A stretch of DNA of 64,000 nt, taken from Bacteroidia bacterium (GTDB taxonomy: Bacteria; Bacteroidota; Bacteroidia; Flavobacteriales; Flavobacteriaceae). The DNA is taken from NCBI GenBank assembly GCA_030430385.1, contig JAUIFO010000011.1:82999-146998 (forward strand), given 5' to 3'. The translations under genes were made by a program, and so were the position numbers. The notes under the pieces were generated by a model. The model worked only from the letters and a program-made list of their open reading frames with translations, was not told where the DNA came from and made no database searches. Below, piece after piece: positions 48,665 to 56,605 of the stretch. Position 1 is the stretch's first letter; each line of letters opens with the position of its first letter.

Positions 48665-49685
48665 CTTTAGTTAAATATTTAAATATGTTGTACTCCAGGT
48701 TATAGTTACAAGGCTTGCTAACCATTCCAAATTGCCCGACAGGATTGATCTCTAAGAAATAGTACTTTCCATCTTTACCCTTAATAATATCAATTGAACA
48801 CGTATTGAATCCTATTCTTTTCAATAATTTTGTTATTTTTTTTGTTAAAGTATCTGGTAAAGTAAAAGGGATAGTTTTATTTGGTTTTTGCCTATCGTAT
48901 CGTCTAAAATCTACAGCTGTTTTTTCATTGTTTTGAGAAAATATAGCCATACTGTAGTAGCTTTCACCCAATACAAAAGTTCTTATTTCAAAATCTTTTT
49001 CTATCTTTTCTTGTACCAAACTAGGAGAGAATTGATCTGGTATTTTCTCTAATATAGAATCAGATAATACATTCGTATAAGATGTATACCTAAGTTCTAA
49101 ATCATCGTCCATGGCAAATATAGGGTCTAAAATTGACTTCGCTACTAAGTCTTTTTTTACGTCACGTTGAAATTCTAATAGTTGATTTTTAAGAGAAATT
49201 ACCCTAGTCCGTGGAATGCAAATGCCTAGTTCATTTGCAAGAGACAGAATCTCTAACTTATTTACCCTAGTTTTTAACCTATTTCCTAATATCAGGGATC
49301 CTTTTAAGGAAAAGTTGAAAATGTACTCATAAAGCTCTTTCAATTCTGATTTTTGGTTTGATCGTATTTCACGGAGAAGAGACTTAGGAATTCCGGATTC
49401 GGTTTGGCTTATCACCATATTTTCAAGTTTGATATTAGGTCTTCTGTACCAAATCGAACTGTATTTTTTTTCGAAGTTATAGTCAGATGGCTTATTTTCT
49501 GAAGGAATACAGATTTCGACATTGTCGAAATTAAAATAGTCCGAATAAAGTTCACTACTGCGATCTATTTGTTTATAAGAATCAAGATTTAATCTTTTAA
49601 AACCTATACCATGTTTATAAAACCAGCTGCAAACTTCATTTGAAGAAACATCTCCATCTTCAGTTACAATCAAATGTTTCTCCAT
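48657..49685 (-). CDS. gwsG: Grasp-with-spasm ATP-grasp peptide maturase
   Basis: The protein has 342 residues. The N-terminus MEKHLIVTEDGDVSSNEVCSW is typical of the ATP-grasp maturase of grasp-with-spasm systems. An ATP-grasp fold follows, with KKDLVAKSILDP (about residue 176), VQEKIEKDFEIRTFVLG (about 224-240) and the metal-binding CSIDIIKG ... FLEINPVGQFGM (about 300-325). Related enzymes (MvdD, graspetide ligases) form ester or amide crosslinks between Asp/Glu and Ser/Thr/Lys side chains of the core peptide. It begins 90 bases after the precursor gene. The function is inferred from the family. Confidence 0.9.
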   Translation of the reverse strand: MEKHLIVTEDGDVSSNEVCSWFYKHGIGFKRLNLDSYKQIDRSSELYSDYFNFDNVEICIPSENKPSDYNFEKKYSSIWYRRPNIKLENMVISQTESGIPKSLLREIRSNQKSELKELYEYIFNFSLKGSLILGNRLKTRVNKLEILSLANELGICIPRTRVISLKNQLLEFQRDVKKDLVAKSILDPIFAMDDDLELRYTSYTNVLSDSILEKIPDQFSPSLVQEKIEKDFEIRTFVLGESYYSMAIFSQNNEKTAVDFRRYDRQKPNKTIPFTLPDTLTKKITKLLKRIGFNTCSIDIIKGKDGKYYFLEINPVGQFGMVSKPCNYNLEYNIFKYLTKDE

Positions 49686-49701
49686 TTTATTCTAACATAA
49701 C

Positions 49702-49745
49702 ATTACCTCTACTTTCAAATAAAATAATTTGTTTGTAGAGGTAAT
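49702..49745 (-). other. Stem-loop between RiPP precursor and ATP-grasp gene
   Basis: ATTACCTCTAC (49702-49712) and GTAGAGGTAAT (49735-49745) are perfect inverted repeats of 11 bases. A shorter inner pair (CAAAT/ATTTG) extends the stem. No T run follows on the minus strand, so it is more likely an mRNA-stabilising or processing element than a terminator. Confidence 0.6.
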
Positions 49746-49775
49746 TAATTTTAAATTAATAAGTGCTTTTTTTTG

Positions 49776-49952
49776 TTAGTCCGGAATAGTATCACAAGCT
49801 TGACATGAATCACCTTGTTCACCAATTGGGAGAACCCAGCCTAAAAAATTCACTACTGTTTTAGTAGTCCAGATACTGTCTACTACTTTTCCACCAGTGA
49901 TTGCTTCCAAAGTTTTAATTTCCTTGATTTTAAAGTCTTCAAGTTTTAACAT
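49776..49952 (-). CDS. RiPP precursor peptide (grasp-with-spasm A type)
   Basis: I found this 58-residue ORF by reading the minus strand. It starts at ATG 49952 and stops at TAA 49776-49778. The leader is rich in Lys, Glu and Ile and ends ITGGK, with Gly20-Gly21 as the cleavage site expected for the C39 exporter. The core (residues 22-58) contains possible acceptor residues Thr29, Thr30, Thr32, Ser26, Ser49, Thr55 and acids Asp25, Glu45, Asp48, Asp54, Asp58. It also has one CxxC motif (Cys50-Gln-Ala-Cys53). It is immediately upstream of the ATP-grasp gene. The assignment is strong by position and leader, although the final crosslinks are unknown. Confidence 0.88.
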   Translation of the reverse strand: MLKLEDFKIKEIKTLEAITGGKVVDSIWTTKTVVNFLGWVLPIGEQGDSCQACDTIPD

Positions 49953-50030
49953 AATAAAAAGTTTAAAGATTAACTCCTCTTTTGAAGGGTTCGGATAATG
50001 CCCTTATTAAAATATATATCTTAATACACT

Positions 50031-50065
50031 CAAATATATTGTGTATTTATGCAAATATTTTGCAT
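50031..50065 (-). promoter_or_regulatory. RiPP precursor promoter with overlapping palindrome
   Basis: On the minus strand TATATTTG (50031-50038) matches the -7 consensus, 78 bases before the precursor ATG. Just upstream, the perfect palindrome ATGCAAA-TAT-TTTGCAT (50049-50065) covers the -33 region. Its position fits an operator for the small HTH protein encoded directly upstream. Confidence 0.55.
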
Positions 50066-50085
50066 TTCCAGATGTTTTTCTAAAA

Positions 50086-50319
50086 TTATATTTTAACAAA
50101 TCCTATTACTAAATTACATTGATGAGAATAATAATATGTTCTTCTTGTATGACAATATTCTATAGGTGCATCCATTTTTCTCATTAACTCTAAAATATTG
50201 TATACACTTCGTCTAGAAATGCACAAGCGTCTCGATAAATCATCTGCTGTACCTGTCGATTTTAGTTTAATTAAATTATCTACTCTTTCTATAACTTGTA
50301 TTTTTTGAAGAAATTCCAA
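50086..50319 (-). CDS. Small HTH regulator of the RiPP cluster
   Basis: The protein has 77 residues. The helix-turn-helix TADDLSRRLCISRRSVYNIL (residues 23-42) is clear, and the tail PIEYCHTRRTYYYSHQCNLVIGF matches HTH proteins that accompany RiPP clusters in Bacteroidota. The only start codon that keeps the family N-terminus (LEFLQKIQVIERV) is TTG at 50319. No ATG is available before residue 46, and an in-frame TAA lies at 50332-50334. This unusual start, or a nonsense mutation, deserves attention. It is likely the local regulator acting on the palindrome at 50049-50065. Confidence 0.75.
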   Translation of the reverse strand: MEFLQKIQVIERVDNLIKLKSTGTADDLSRRLCISRRSVYNILELMRKMDAPIEYCHTRRTYYYSHQCNLVIGFVKI

Positions 50320-50331
50320 ATTCTCTGAATT

Positions 50332-50457
50332 TTAAATAGTCATTTTAGTCTGCTCTTGTTCTTGGCAGTCTATTATTTGAGTCTTTAAGTTGTTAATAAT
50401 TAAGGACTCATGTTTTTCTTTTTTATTGAAAATTGAGACAATGTTTCTATTATGCAT
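50332..50457 (-). CDS. Possible 41-residue ORF in the RiPP cluster
   Basis: The ORF runs from ATG 50457, overlapping the VKOR gene by 8 bases, to TAA 50332-50334. It is in the same frame as the HTH gene, which begins 12 bases later. The product (MHNRNIVSIFNKKEKHES...) is Lys/Gln/Glu-rich with no motif known to me. It could be a small protein, an upstream part of the HTH gene split by a stop, or noise. Confidence 0.3.
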   Translation of the reverse strand: MHNRNIVSIFNKKEKHESLIINNLKTQIIDCQEQEQTKMTI

Positions 50458-52012
50458 GATTCGTTTTATTTTGCTTTTCATAGTCTATTATTGGTTTTAT
50501 GAAATGATTTATATCTTCTGGGGCATAAAATTTTGGAAAGAGCTTCTCATTGATTAAAATAGCAGGTGTTTGGTCAATATTAATATTTAAGCACCATTGC
50601 TGCTGGTGTTTGAGTGTGTCATTTATGGTTTCATTTTCGCACTTTCCCCATTTATTAAACCATTCTTGAATAGAAACCTTGGAATACCAATGCTGAAACG
50701 CCTCTTCAAAACAATCTTTTTCGTTTAGAAATAAGTCCATCAATCTTTCTGCTATTTGGGTTTGAAGATTGTCTCTATTTTTATATGGAACGAAAAATCG
50801 AAATATTACCAAAATTTGATTTTCATATTTCTTCAGCGACCTCATGAGTATATTATGTGTTTCAAAACAAGGTTCACAAAATGGATTGGTTATAGCTAAT
50901 ATTCTAACAAGAGCATTTGGATTGCCAATAGATATATCAACAATGGAGTCTTTTTTTGTGGCAATTAAAGGCAATGATTTGTAATATGGTAAAAACAAAT
51001 GATGATTTCTTTTAAAGGATAGATTTTCTATTCTCAACTCTTTATTTTTAACCTTTGTCATAAATAATTTCTTAAGATTTATCCATGTTATTGTTATGAG
51101 ACTTAAAAGTAATAACGTAGGTAGTAACATTAATAAACTTGGCTTCTCTTCGCTTGGTGTTATTACTAGAATAGTAAACTGCAATAATAATACCAAAGCA
51201 ATGATCATACAAAAAGGGCACCATTTTTTAATTTTAAAATACTGATTGTAAATTGAATATATTATCAAGGGTAAAGACAAAATTGATAACGCTTTAAAAA
51301 AAATAATATTAGGGTAAACAATAAAAATTATTGAAATAAATGAGAAGTATATGATAGATACATCTGACAAATCAATGACATTGAAAATTTTAGCTTCTTT
51401 AGAATTTAAAACTGATTGGCAATCCGTTTTTTTTGAAATTTTACAAAATTTTGATAAATGACCATCAAGGGCTAATTTTTCTTTTACTATCAAATAACTT
51501 GTATAAATACCTAGCAGTGACAACATAAAATATATAGATTTTAAAAGTGAATCACTTGTCGTACTAATGTAAAAAGTCACTAATAACACACTTAAAATAA
51601 GAGTGTAATTTATTTTTTGTTTTTGTAAGCTCTTTTGTTTTGATCTTTCGTTTTTCTCAATTACTATGACTACACCTGTCCAACTCATTAAAAATTTTTT
51701 AACTTCTAATATTACAGAAGGTTTATTTCTCAAATCGACTTTTACATTTTTATCATCGACTTTTGTAATTAAAGCAAGATTTAATTGATTACCATCGTTT
51801 ATTTGGGCAATAAAGTATTTGGGTAATTCATTAAAAGCCTCTTTTGGAACATTGGCAACTATATTTTTCACCTCAAAAAAGTCTAGCGTATTTGTAATTG
51901 AAACTACACCTTTGTTAGGGTCGCTAAATAATTGATCTTTAACTTCTTGTTCCGAAATTTTGTAGTCAAATGAAATTAATAGCTTCGATAAAATATATAA
52001 TATATTTTCCAT
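50450..52012 (-). CDS. VKOR-thioredoxin fusion with inactive C39-like N-domain
   Basis: The protein has 520 residues. Residues 1-115 resemble a C39 peptidase fold without the catalytic Cys. A vitamin K epoxide reductase domain follows with four to five membrane segments, KTDCQSVLNS (about 192-201) and the CxxC motif WCPFCMI (about 263-269). A thioredoxin/DsbA-like domain contains NPFCEPCFETH (about 374-384), the second CxxC. VKOR proteins use quinone to make disulfides, and the thioredoxin domain can transfer them to a substrate. It is the first gene of the cluster, so it may oxidise Cys50-Cys53 of the precursor. Confidence 0.85.
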   Translation of the reverse strand: MENILYILSKLLISFDYKISEQEVKDQLFSDPNKGVVSITNTLDFFEVKNIVANVPKEAFNELPKYFIAQINDGNQLNLALITKVDDKNVKVDLRNKPSVILEVKKFLMSWTGVVIVIEKNERSKQKSLQKQKINYTLILSVLLVTFYISTTSDSLLKSIYFMLSLLGIYTSYLIVKEKLALDGHLSKFCKISKKTDCQSVLNSKEAKIFNVIDLSDVSIIYFSFISIIFIVYPNIIFFKALSILSLPLIIYSIYNQYFKIKKWCPFCMIIALVLLLQFTILVITPSEEKPSLLMLLPTLLLLSLITITWINLKKLFMTKVKNKELRIENLSFKRNHHLFLPYYKSLPLIATKKDSIVDISIGNPNALVRILAITNPFCEPCFETHNILMRSLKKYENQILVIFRFFVPYKNRDNLQTQIAERLMDLFLNEKDCFEEAFQHWYSKVSIQEWFNKWGKCENETINDTLKHQQQWCLNINIDQTPAILINEKLFPKFYAPEDINHFIKPIIDYEKQNKTNHA

Positions 52013-52754
52013 TGGCTTAAGCGTAATTAAGTGAATACATATTTACCACTTATTTTTGTTAATTGAAAAAATATTCTAAAAAAATGGCTTTTTTCTCACA
52101 AATTGTGAATTCAATTATAAGTGTTTCTTGTGCATTTAATCTATATTGAATTAATAATAAGTTCTTTAAAACTCAAATGAGGCTATCTAGTCTTGAATGG
52201 AGATGTTAAAAATGCTGAACGTGTTAATATTTCTAAAGAAATAGTTAGCATAGATAAGATTCTTATACATCTTCAATGCCATCTATTCTTCCTAATTTAT
52301 AAGTAACTTTGTCAAAATCAAAAGGAAGAAATTCAAGAATGTTACTATAAGAATTTCCTGAATTAAACAAACGCTAATGGAATCACCATTTTAGGCAATA
52401 GGTCTTCGGTGTTGAAGCGCAGGTAATATTACCGATAAGATGATAAATGAATATTTGTATCGTCTCAGAAAATGAGATAATGATGTGGACGTTTTTTTAC
52501 TTGGGTAATCATATGATGCTTACTTTTATCAGATTTAAAAATCTCAGTTACTTTAGTTCATAGCGGATTGGTTTTCTATGTATACTTATACACATTTAGG
52601 TTTTAGTGAGTTAAGTGGTAGGAGTTTTTTTAACCGTTCAAAGCAGAATTTTTAAGTATAGCTTATACGGCAAATTAAAACTTTGGCTTAGTCAAGATGA
52701 AAAGAACAACTATGAAACTTACAAAAATTTAAATGTATTGAGTATATTTGGTGC
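52013..52754. other. Gene-free stretch between RiPP cluster and plus-strand block
   Basis: This 742-base stretch holds no intact gene. Nearest the VKOR gene is an AT-rich leader with a palindrome TCACAA-A-TTGTGA at 52096-52108. Then comes a decayed IS200/IS605 transposase (52169-52475). The last part, 52500-52740, contains no feature I can support until the TATATTTG promoter element at 52743-52750. Confidence 0.75.
52169..52475 (+). pseudogene. Decayed IS200/IS605-type TnpA transposase remnant
   Basis: Reading the plus strand in shifting frames gives stretches typical of the Y1 transposase TnpA. These are LVLNGDV near 52187, then SMPSILPNL (52273-52299), KGRNSRMLL (52321-52347), EFPELNKR (52351-52374), WNHHFR (52378-52395) and VFGVEA (52402-52419). 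After a 1-base frameshift comes NITDKMINEYL (52425-52457), aligning with GNITDEMIxEYL. Several stops (TAA 52348 and 52375, TAG 52399, TAA 52300) interrupt it. The order of blocks (KGRSSR, EFPELKKRYW, then GNIT) is exactly that of the family. No start or catalytic HUH motif remains readable. Confidence 0.8.
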
Positions 52755-53360
52755 ATGAATAAAAAATGGTATATCAGTGCTGTTGTGGTTGTTCTTGCCT
52801 TTTTAGGCGGAATTGTAACTCAAGAGCATCATGCAAAACCTAATCAGGAGATTGTAATGCAATTTACAAGCAGTACAGTATACTCTTCTGATGCTGATGA
52901 TGCCATTGCTATTATTAAAGACCAACTAGAATCTGCTGGAGTTCATAATATTCAGGTTTCAAGATTTGATGATGGTCAACTTAAAATTGCCTATCACAGT
53001 TCTGCTGAAGTTTCAGATATCAAGCAAATTCTTACCGAAACGAAGCAATTACTTTTAGATCAAACGTCTTCAGAAGGTCAACCCTCTGAAAAACCAACCA
53101 AGCCCTTTGATCTTGATGTTTATGAAATACAAACAGCCTATGAAGCAGATCTAGACATTCAAGGCACGTCAAATCCAAATCCAAAAGGAGATCAAGAACA
53201 ACTTGTTCAAACCAATCCTTTTGCATTATTCAAATCTAATACTTTTAAAAGCCTCGATGTAGAGGTCAATACGTCATATAAATTTTATTCAAATAATAGA
53301 GTTTCTAGTAATCGTATTGCATACGTCATTCCTGAAGTTCGAGCAGGACCTCTTTGCTAA
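52755..53360 (+). CDS. Small membrane-anchored or exported hypothetical protein
   Basis: The protein has 201 residues. The N-terminus KKWYISAVVVVLAFLGGIVTQ is an uncleaved anchor or signal peptide. The remainder has an N-terminal alpha/beta part (DADDAIAIIKDQLESAGVHN, about residues 45-65) that resembles a small ferredoxin-like fold, then a variable Pro-rich linker. I do not recognise the family. A TATATTTG element at 52743-52750 is 5 bases before the start codon, so the transcript is probably almost leaderless. It precedes secDF in the same direction, with 196 bases between. Confidence 0.7.
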   Translation: MNKKWYISAVVVVLAFLGGIVTQEHHAKPNQEIVMQFTSSTVYSSDADDAIAIIKDQLESAGVHNIQVSRFDDGQLKIAYHSSAEVSDIKQILTETKQLLLDQTSSEGQPSEKPTKPFDLDVYEIQTAYEADLDIQGTSNPNPKGDQEQLVQTNPFALFKSNTFKSLDVEVNTSYKFYSNNRVSSNRIAYVIPEVRAGPLC

Positions 53361-53478
53361 AGACGTATTTGAATTAGCCATTATGCTAATCGTCTTAACC
53401 CATCAACTTTATTTCATAGAAGGCTTTTGTGTTTTATCGAAAAGCTTTCATTTTAAATCATATAAACCCAAAAATTAA

Positions 53479-53508
53479 TTGTCAGATTTGGAGTAAAAGT
53501 TATATTTG
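53479..53508 (+). promoter_or_regulatory. secDF promoter
   Basis: A -33 TTG (53479-53481) and -7 TATATTTG (53501-53508) are separated by 19 bases, the same geometry as at queE. It lies 48 bases before the chosen start codon. Confidence 0.65.
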
Positions 53509-53556
53509 CTCCTCCGAAAAATTCGGATAAAATTTGACCCAATAAACTTTAAAGTA

Positions 53557-56523
53557 ATGCAAAACAAAGGATTAGTTAAGCTTTTTGCGCTGTTATTTGG
53601 ATTGGTAAGTATTTATCAATTGTCATTTACATTCAAAGCTAACCAAATTGAAAAAGAGGCAAAAACCTATGCCGAAAGTAAATTTCAAGATGTTGATGAG
53701 ATCAACACTGCTGAAATAAGATACCTAGACTCACTTTCTAGTCAGAATGTGTATGATATAGGTGTTGCTGAGTTTACATACAAAGATGTTAAAGAAAAAT
53801 CGATGAACTTAGGTCTTGACCTTAAAGGTGGACTTAACGTGATTTTAGAAATTTCTGTAAAAGATATTTTAAGAGGACTTGCTAATAATAGTAAGGATGC
53901 AGCTTTTAATAAAGCATTAGCTGATGCTGAAGAAATTCAAAAAGATGCACAAGAATCTTACTTAGAATCATTTTACCAAGCTTGGGATGATACAAAAGGG
54001 GATCAAAAATTAGCGTCTCCAGATATCTTCGCTAATAGAAACCTAGACGACGTCATTAATATTAATATGACAGATGACGAGGTTAAAAAAGAGATCGAAG
54101 AAAAAGTAGACGAGTCAATCGTTTCTGCTTTTGAAGTATTACGTAAGCGTATTGACCAGTTTGGTGTAACGTCACCAAACATCCAACGTTTAGGAAACTC
54201 TGGTCGTGTACTTGTTGAGCTTCCAGGTGTAAAAGATGTAAAGCGTGCTACAGAGTTAATTACTACAACAGCACAGTTACAATTTTGGGATGTTGCTAAG
54301 GCACAAACTTTAGGAGCGTTCTTTGCTGAGGCTAATGAAACTGTTAAAAATGTTCTTGGACTTGATGAGAAAGAAGAGGCTACTGAAGTAACAGATTCTA
54401 CAGATGTAGATGATACCATTACAGATCTTCTTGGAGATGCAACGACTGATTCAACTAGTGTTGTAGTGAATCCAGTTTTAGATTTGTTATCTGGACCAAG
54501 ATCAGGTGGTATGTTGGCTGTAAAACTAGAAGATAAGGAAAAGTTCCAGTCGTATCTAGATATGCCTCAGGTTAAAAATAATTTACCTGCAGATGCTAGA
54601 AATGTCAAGTTTGCTTTTGGTTTACCAACTCTAGATGAAGAAACAGGAGTGGAGTATGTAGATCTATATGCGCTTAAAGGGAATCGTGATAACGAACCAG
54701 AATTAAGTGGTGCTGTAATTACAGATGCACGTCAGTCGTTTACTGTGACTAATAAGCCTTCTGTAACCATGCAAATGAATGCTAAAGGTGCTAAAAAATG
54801 GGAAGAAATTACAGGAAGAGCATTTACTAATAAATCTAAGATTGCAATTGTTCTTGATGATATCGTATATTCGGCTCCTGAAGCTTCTAATGGCGCTATA
54901 TCTGGCGGAAATACAGAAATTTCTGGAAACTTTACTGTTAATGAAGCTGTCGATTTAGCAAATGTTTTACGTGCTGGTAAATTACCTGCTTCTGCTGATA
55001 TTGTTCAAGCAGATCAAGTTGGACCATCATTAGGAAAAGAAGCTATTGATAGTGGTACAAAATCATTCTTAATTGCATTAGCATTAGTATTGATTTGGAT
55101 GGTACTTTACTATGGAAAGGCTGGTATCTTTGCTGATATCGCTTTATTGTTAAATATCTTATTGATCTTTGGTGTACTTTCTGGATTAGGTGCTGTATTA
55201 ACCTTACCTGGTTTAGCTGGTATCGTATTAACCATTGGTATGTCTGTTGATGCCAACGTTCTTATCTTCGAACGTGTGCGTGAAGAACTAGGAAAAGGAA
55301 AAGGTATGAAAGAAGCTGTAAAAGATGGTTTCGCTAACGCGTTGTCTTCAATTCTTGATGCGAATATTACAACAGGTTTAACGGCATTAATTTTATTTGT
55401 ATTTGGTACTGGTCCTATCAAAGGTTTCGCAACAACCTTATTGATTGGTATTTTTACATCTTTATTTACAGCTATTTTCATAACCAGATTGTTAGTAGAT
55501 TGGTATGTGAACAAAGGCAAAAATTTAGATTTCTCAACGTCTATTACAAAAGGATTATTCCAGAATATGAATATCAAGTTCATTGCGAAGCGTAAAGTGG
55601 CTTATGTGATCTCTGGAATTTTGATTCTTGTATGTTTAGGATCATTATTTACTAATAAATTAGATCAAGGTATCGATTTTGTTGGTGGTAGAACCTATCA
55701 AGTACGTTTTGATAAAGCAGTAAATTCTGAAGATGTTGCTAAAGATTTAAATGCTGTCTTCGGAAGTGCTGAAGTGAAAACGATTGGTGCTGCTAATCAG
55801 TTGAAAATTTCTACCAAGTATAAGGTAAATGAAAATTCAGCTGAAGCTGATGAAGATGTACAAACAAAACTATTTGAAGGCTTGAAATCATACTTGCCTG
55901 CAGATATCACTTACGAAGATTTCTCTGAAGCTACAAACGGTGTAGGTAAGGTCTTGTCAAGTAAAGTGAGTCCAACCATTGCCGATGATATCAAAAAAGA
56001 ATCATTCTGGGCAGTTTTAGGATCTTTAGTTGTCGTATTCCTTTATATCTTATTCCGATTCAAGAAATGGCAATTCTCTACAGGTGCAGTAATTGCTGTA
56101 TTCCACGATGTGATTATTGTATTAGGTATTTTCTCATTACTTTACAAATTCATGCCTTTCAGTATGGAAATTGACCAAGCATTTATTGCAGCAATTTTAA
56201 CTGTGATTGGTTACTCTCTTAATGATACCGTTGTTGTATTTGATAGAATTAGAGAGGTTATTGCTGAGCGTGCAGGATTTAAAGGTGGCACAAATATTAA
56301 TTCTGCAATCAACAGTACTTTAAGTAGAACATTAAATACGTCTTTAACAACTTTAGTAGTGTTAATTGCAATGTTCATCTTTGGTGCTGAATCCCTTAGA
56401 GGATTATTATTTGCATTAATTGTAGGTGTGGTTGTTGGTACATACTCATCTGTATTTATTGCAACGCCAATAATGTATGACACTTTAAAAGATAAAGGTG
56501 AAGCTCCAAAAGAAGTGGAGTAA
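53557..56523 (+). CDS. secDF: Fused protein-export translocase SecDF
   Basis: The 988 residues start at the ATG at 53557. A TTG at 53506 would lie inside the promoter and adds 17 residues unlike a signal anchor. The SecD part has the N-terminal helix, the block LGLDLKGGLNVILE, P1-type domain and a five-helix export domain with IGMSVDANVLIFERVREELGKG. The SecF part begins near residue 660 (GIDFVGGRTYQVRF) and ends with GYSLNDTVVVFDRIREV and further helices. It uses the proton gradient to complete Sec-dependent export, which feeds T9SS substrates such as the adhesins here. A terminator follows. Confidence 0.95.
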   Translation: MQNKGLVKLFALLFGLVSIYQLSFTFKANQIEKEAKTYAESKFQDVDEINTAEIRYLDSLSSQNVYDIGVAEFTYKDVKEKSMNLGLDLKGGLNVILEISVKDILRGLANNSKDAAFNKALADAEEIQKDAQESYLESFYQAWDDTKGDQKLASPDIFANRNLDDVININMTDDEVKKEIEEKVDESIVSAFEVLRKRIDQFGVTSPNIQRLGNSGRVLVELPGVKDVKRATELITTTAQLQFWDVAKAQTLGAFFAEANETVKNVLGLDEKEEATEVTDSTDVDDTITDLLGDATTDSTSVVVNPVLDLLSGPRSGGMLAVKLEDKEKFQSYLDMPQVKNNLPADARNVKFAFGLPTLDEETGVEYVDLYALKGNRDNEPELSGAVITDARQSFTVTNKPSVTMQMNAKGAKKWEEITGRAFTNKSKIAIVLDDIVYSAPEASNGAISGGNTEISGNFTVNEAVDLANVLRAGKLPASADIVQADQVGPSLGKEAIDSGTKSFLIALALVLIWMVLYYGKAGIFADIALLLNILLIFGVLSGLGAVLTLPGLAGIVLTIGMSVDANVLIFERVREELGKGKGMKEAVKDGFANALSSILDANITTGLTALILFVFGTGPIKGFATTLLIGIFTSLFTAIFITRLLVDWYVNKGKNLDFSTSITKGLFQNMNIKFIAKRKVAYVISGILILVCLGSLFTNKLDQGIDFVGGRTYQVRFDKAVNSEDVAKDLNAVFGSAEVKTIGAANQLKISTKYKVNENSAEADEDVQTKLFEGLKSYLPADITYEDFSEATNGVGKVLSSKVSPTIADDIKKESFWAVLGSLVVVFLYILFRFKKWQFSTGAVIAVFHDVIIVLGIFSLLYKFMPFSMEIDQAFIAAILTVIGYSLNDTVVVFDRIREVIAERAGFKGGTNINSAINSTLSRTLNTSLTTLVVLIAMFIFGAESLRGLLFALIVGVVVGTYSSVFIATPIMYDTLKDKGEAPKEVE

Positions 56524-56546
56524 TACTTTTACTACATAATAGAATT

Positions 56547-56579
56547 AAAAAACCATCTGTTTACTCAGATGGTTTTTTA
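56547..56579 (+). terminator. Bidirectional terminator between secDF and the DUF192 gene
   Basis: A perfect 13-bp stem (AAAAAACCATCTG paired with CAGATGGTTTTTT) with a 6-base loop lies between convergent genes and has A and T runs on both sides. Confidence 0.88.
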
Positions 56580-56605
56580 TTGGTAAAAGGTTGAGTTTTT
56601 TTAAT

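Noticed and set aside
52096..52108. CRP-like site TCACAA-A-TTGTGA upstream of the VKOR gene
   Set aside because: The half-sites are in the opposite orientation and too close for a CRP-type operator, and such short AT-rich palindromes are expected by chance.
55110..55583. Minus-strand ORFs inside secDF (also 54003-54419, 56211-56483)
   Set aside because: They are shadows of a strongly conserved gene on the plus strand.
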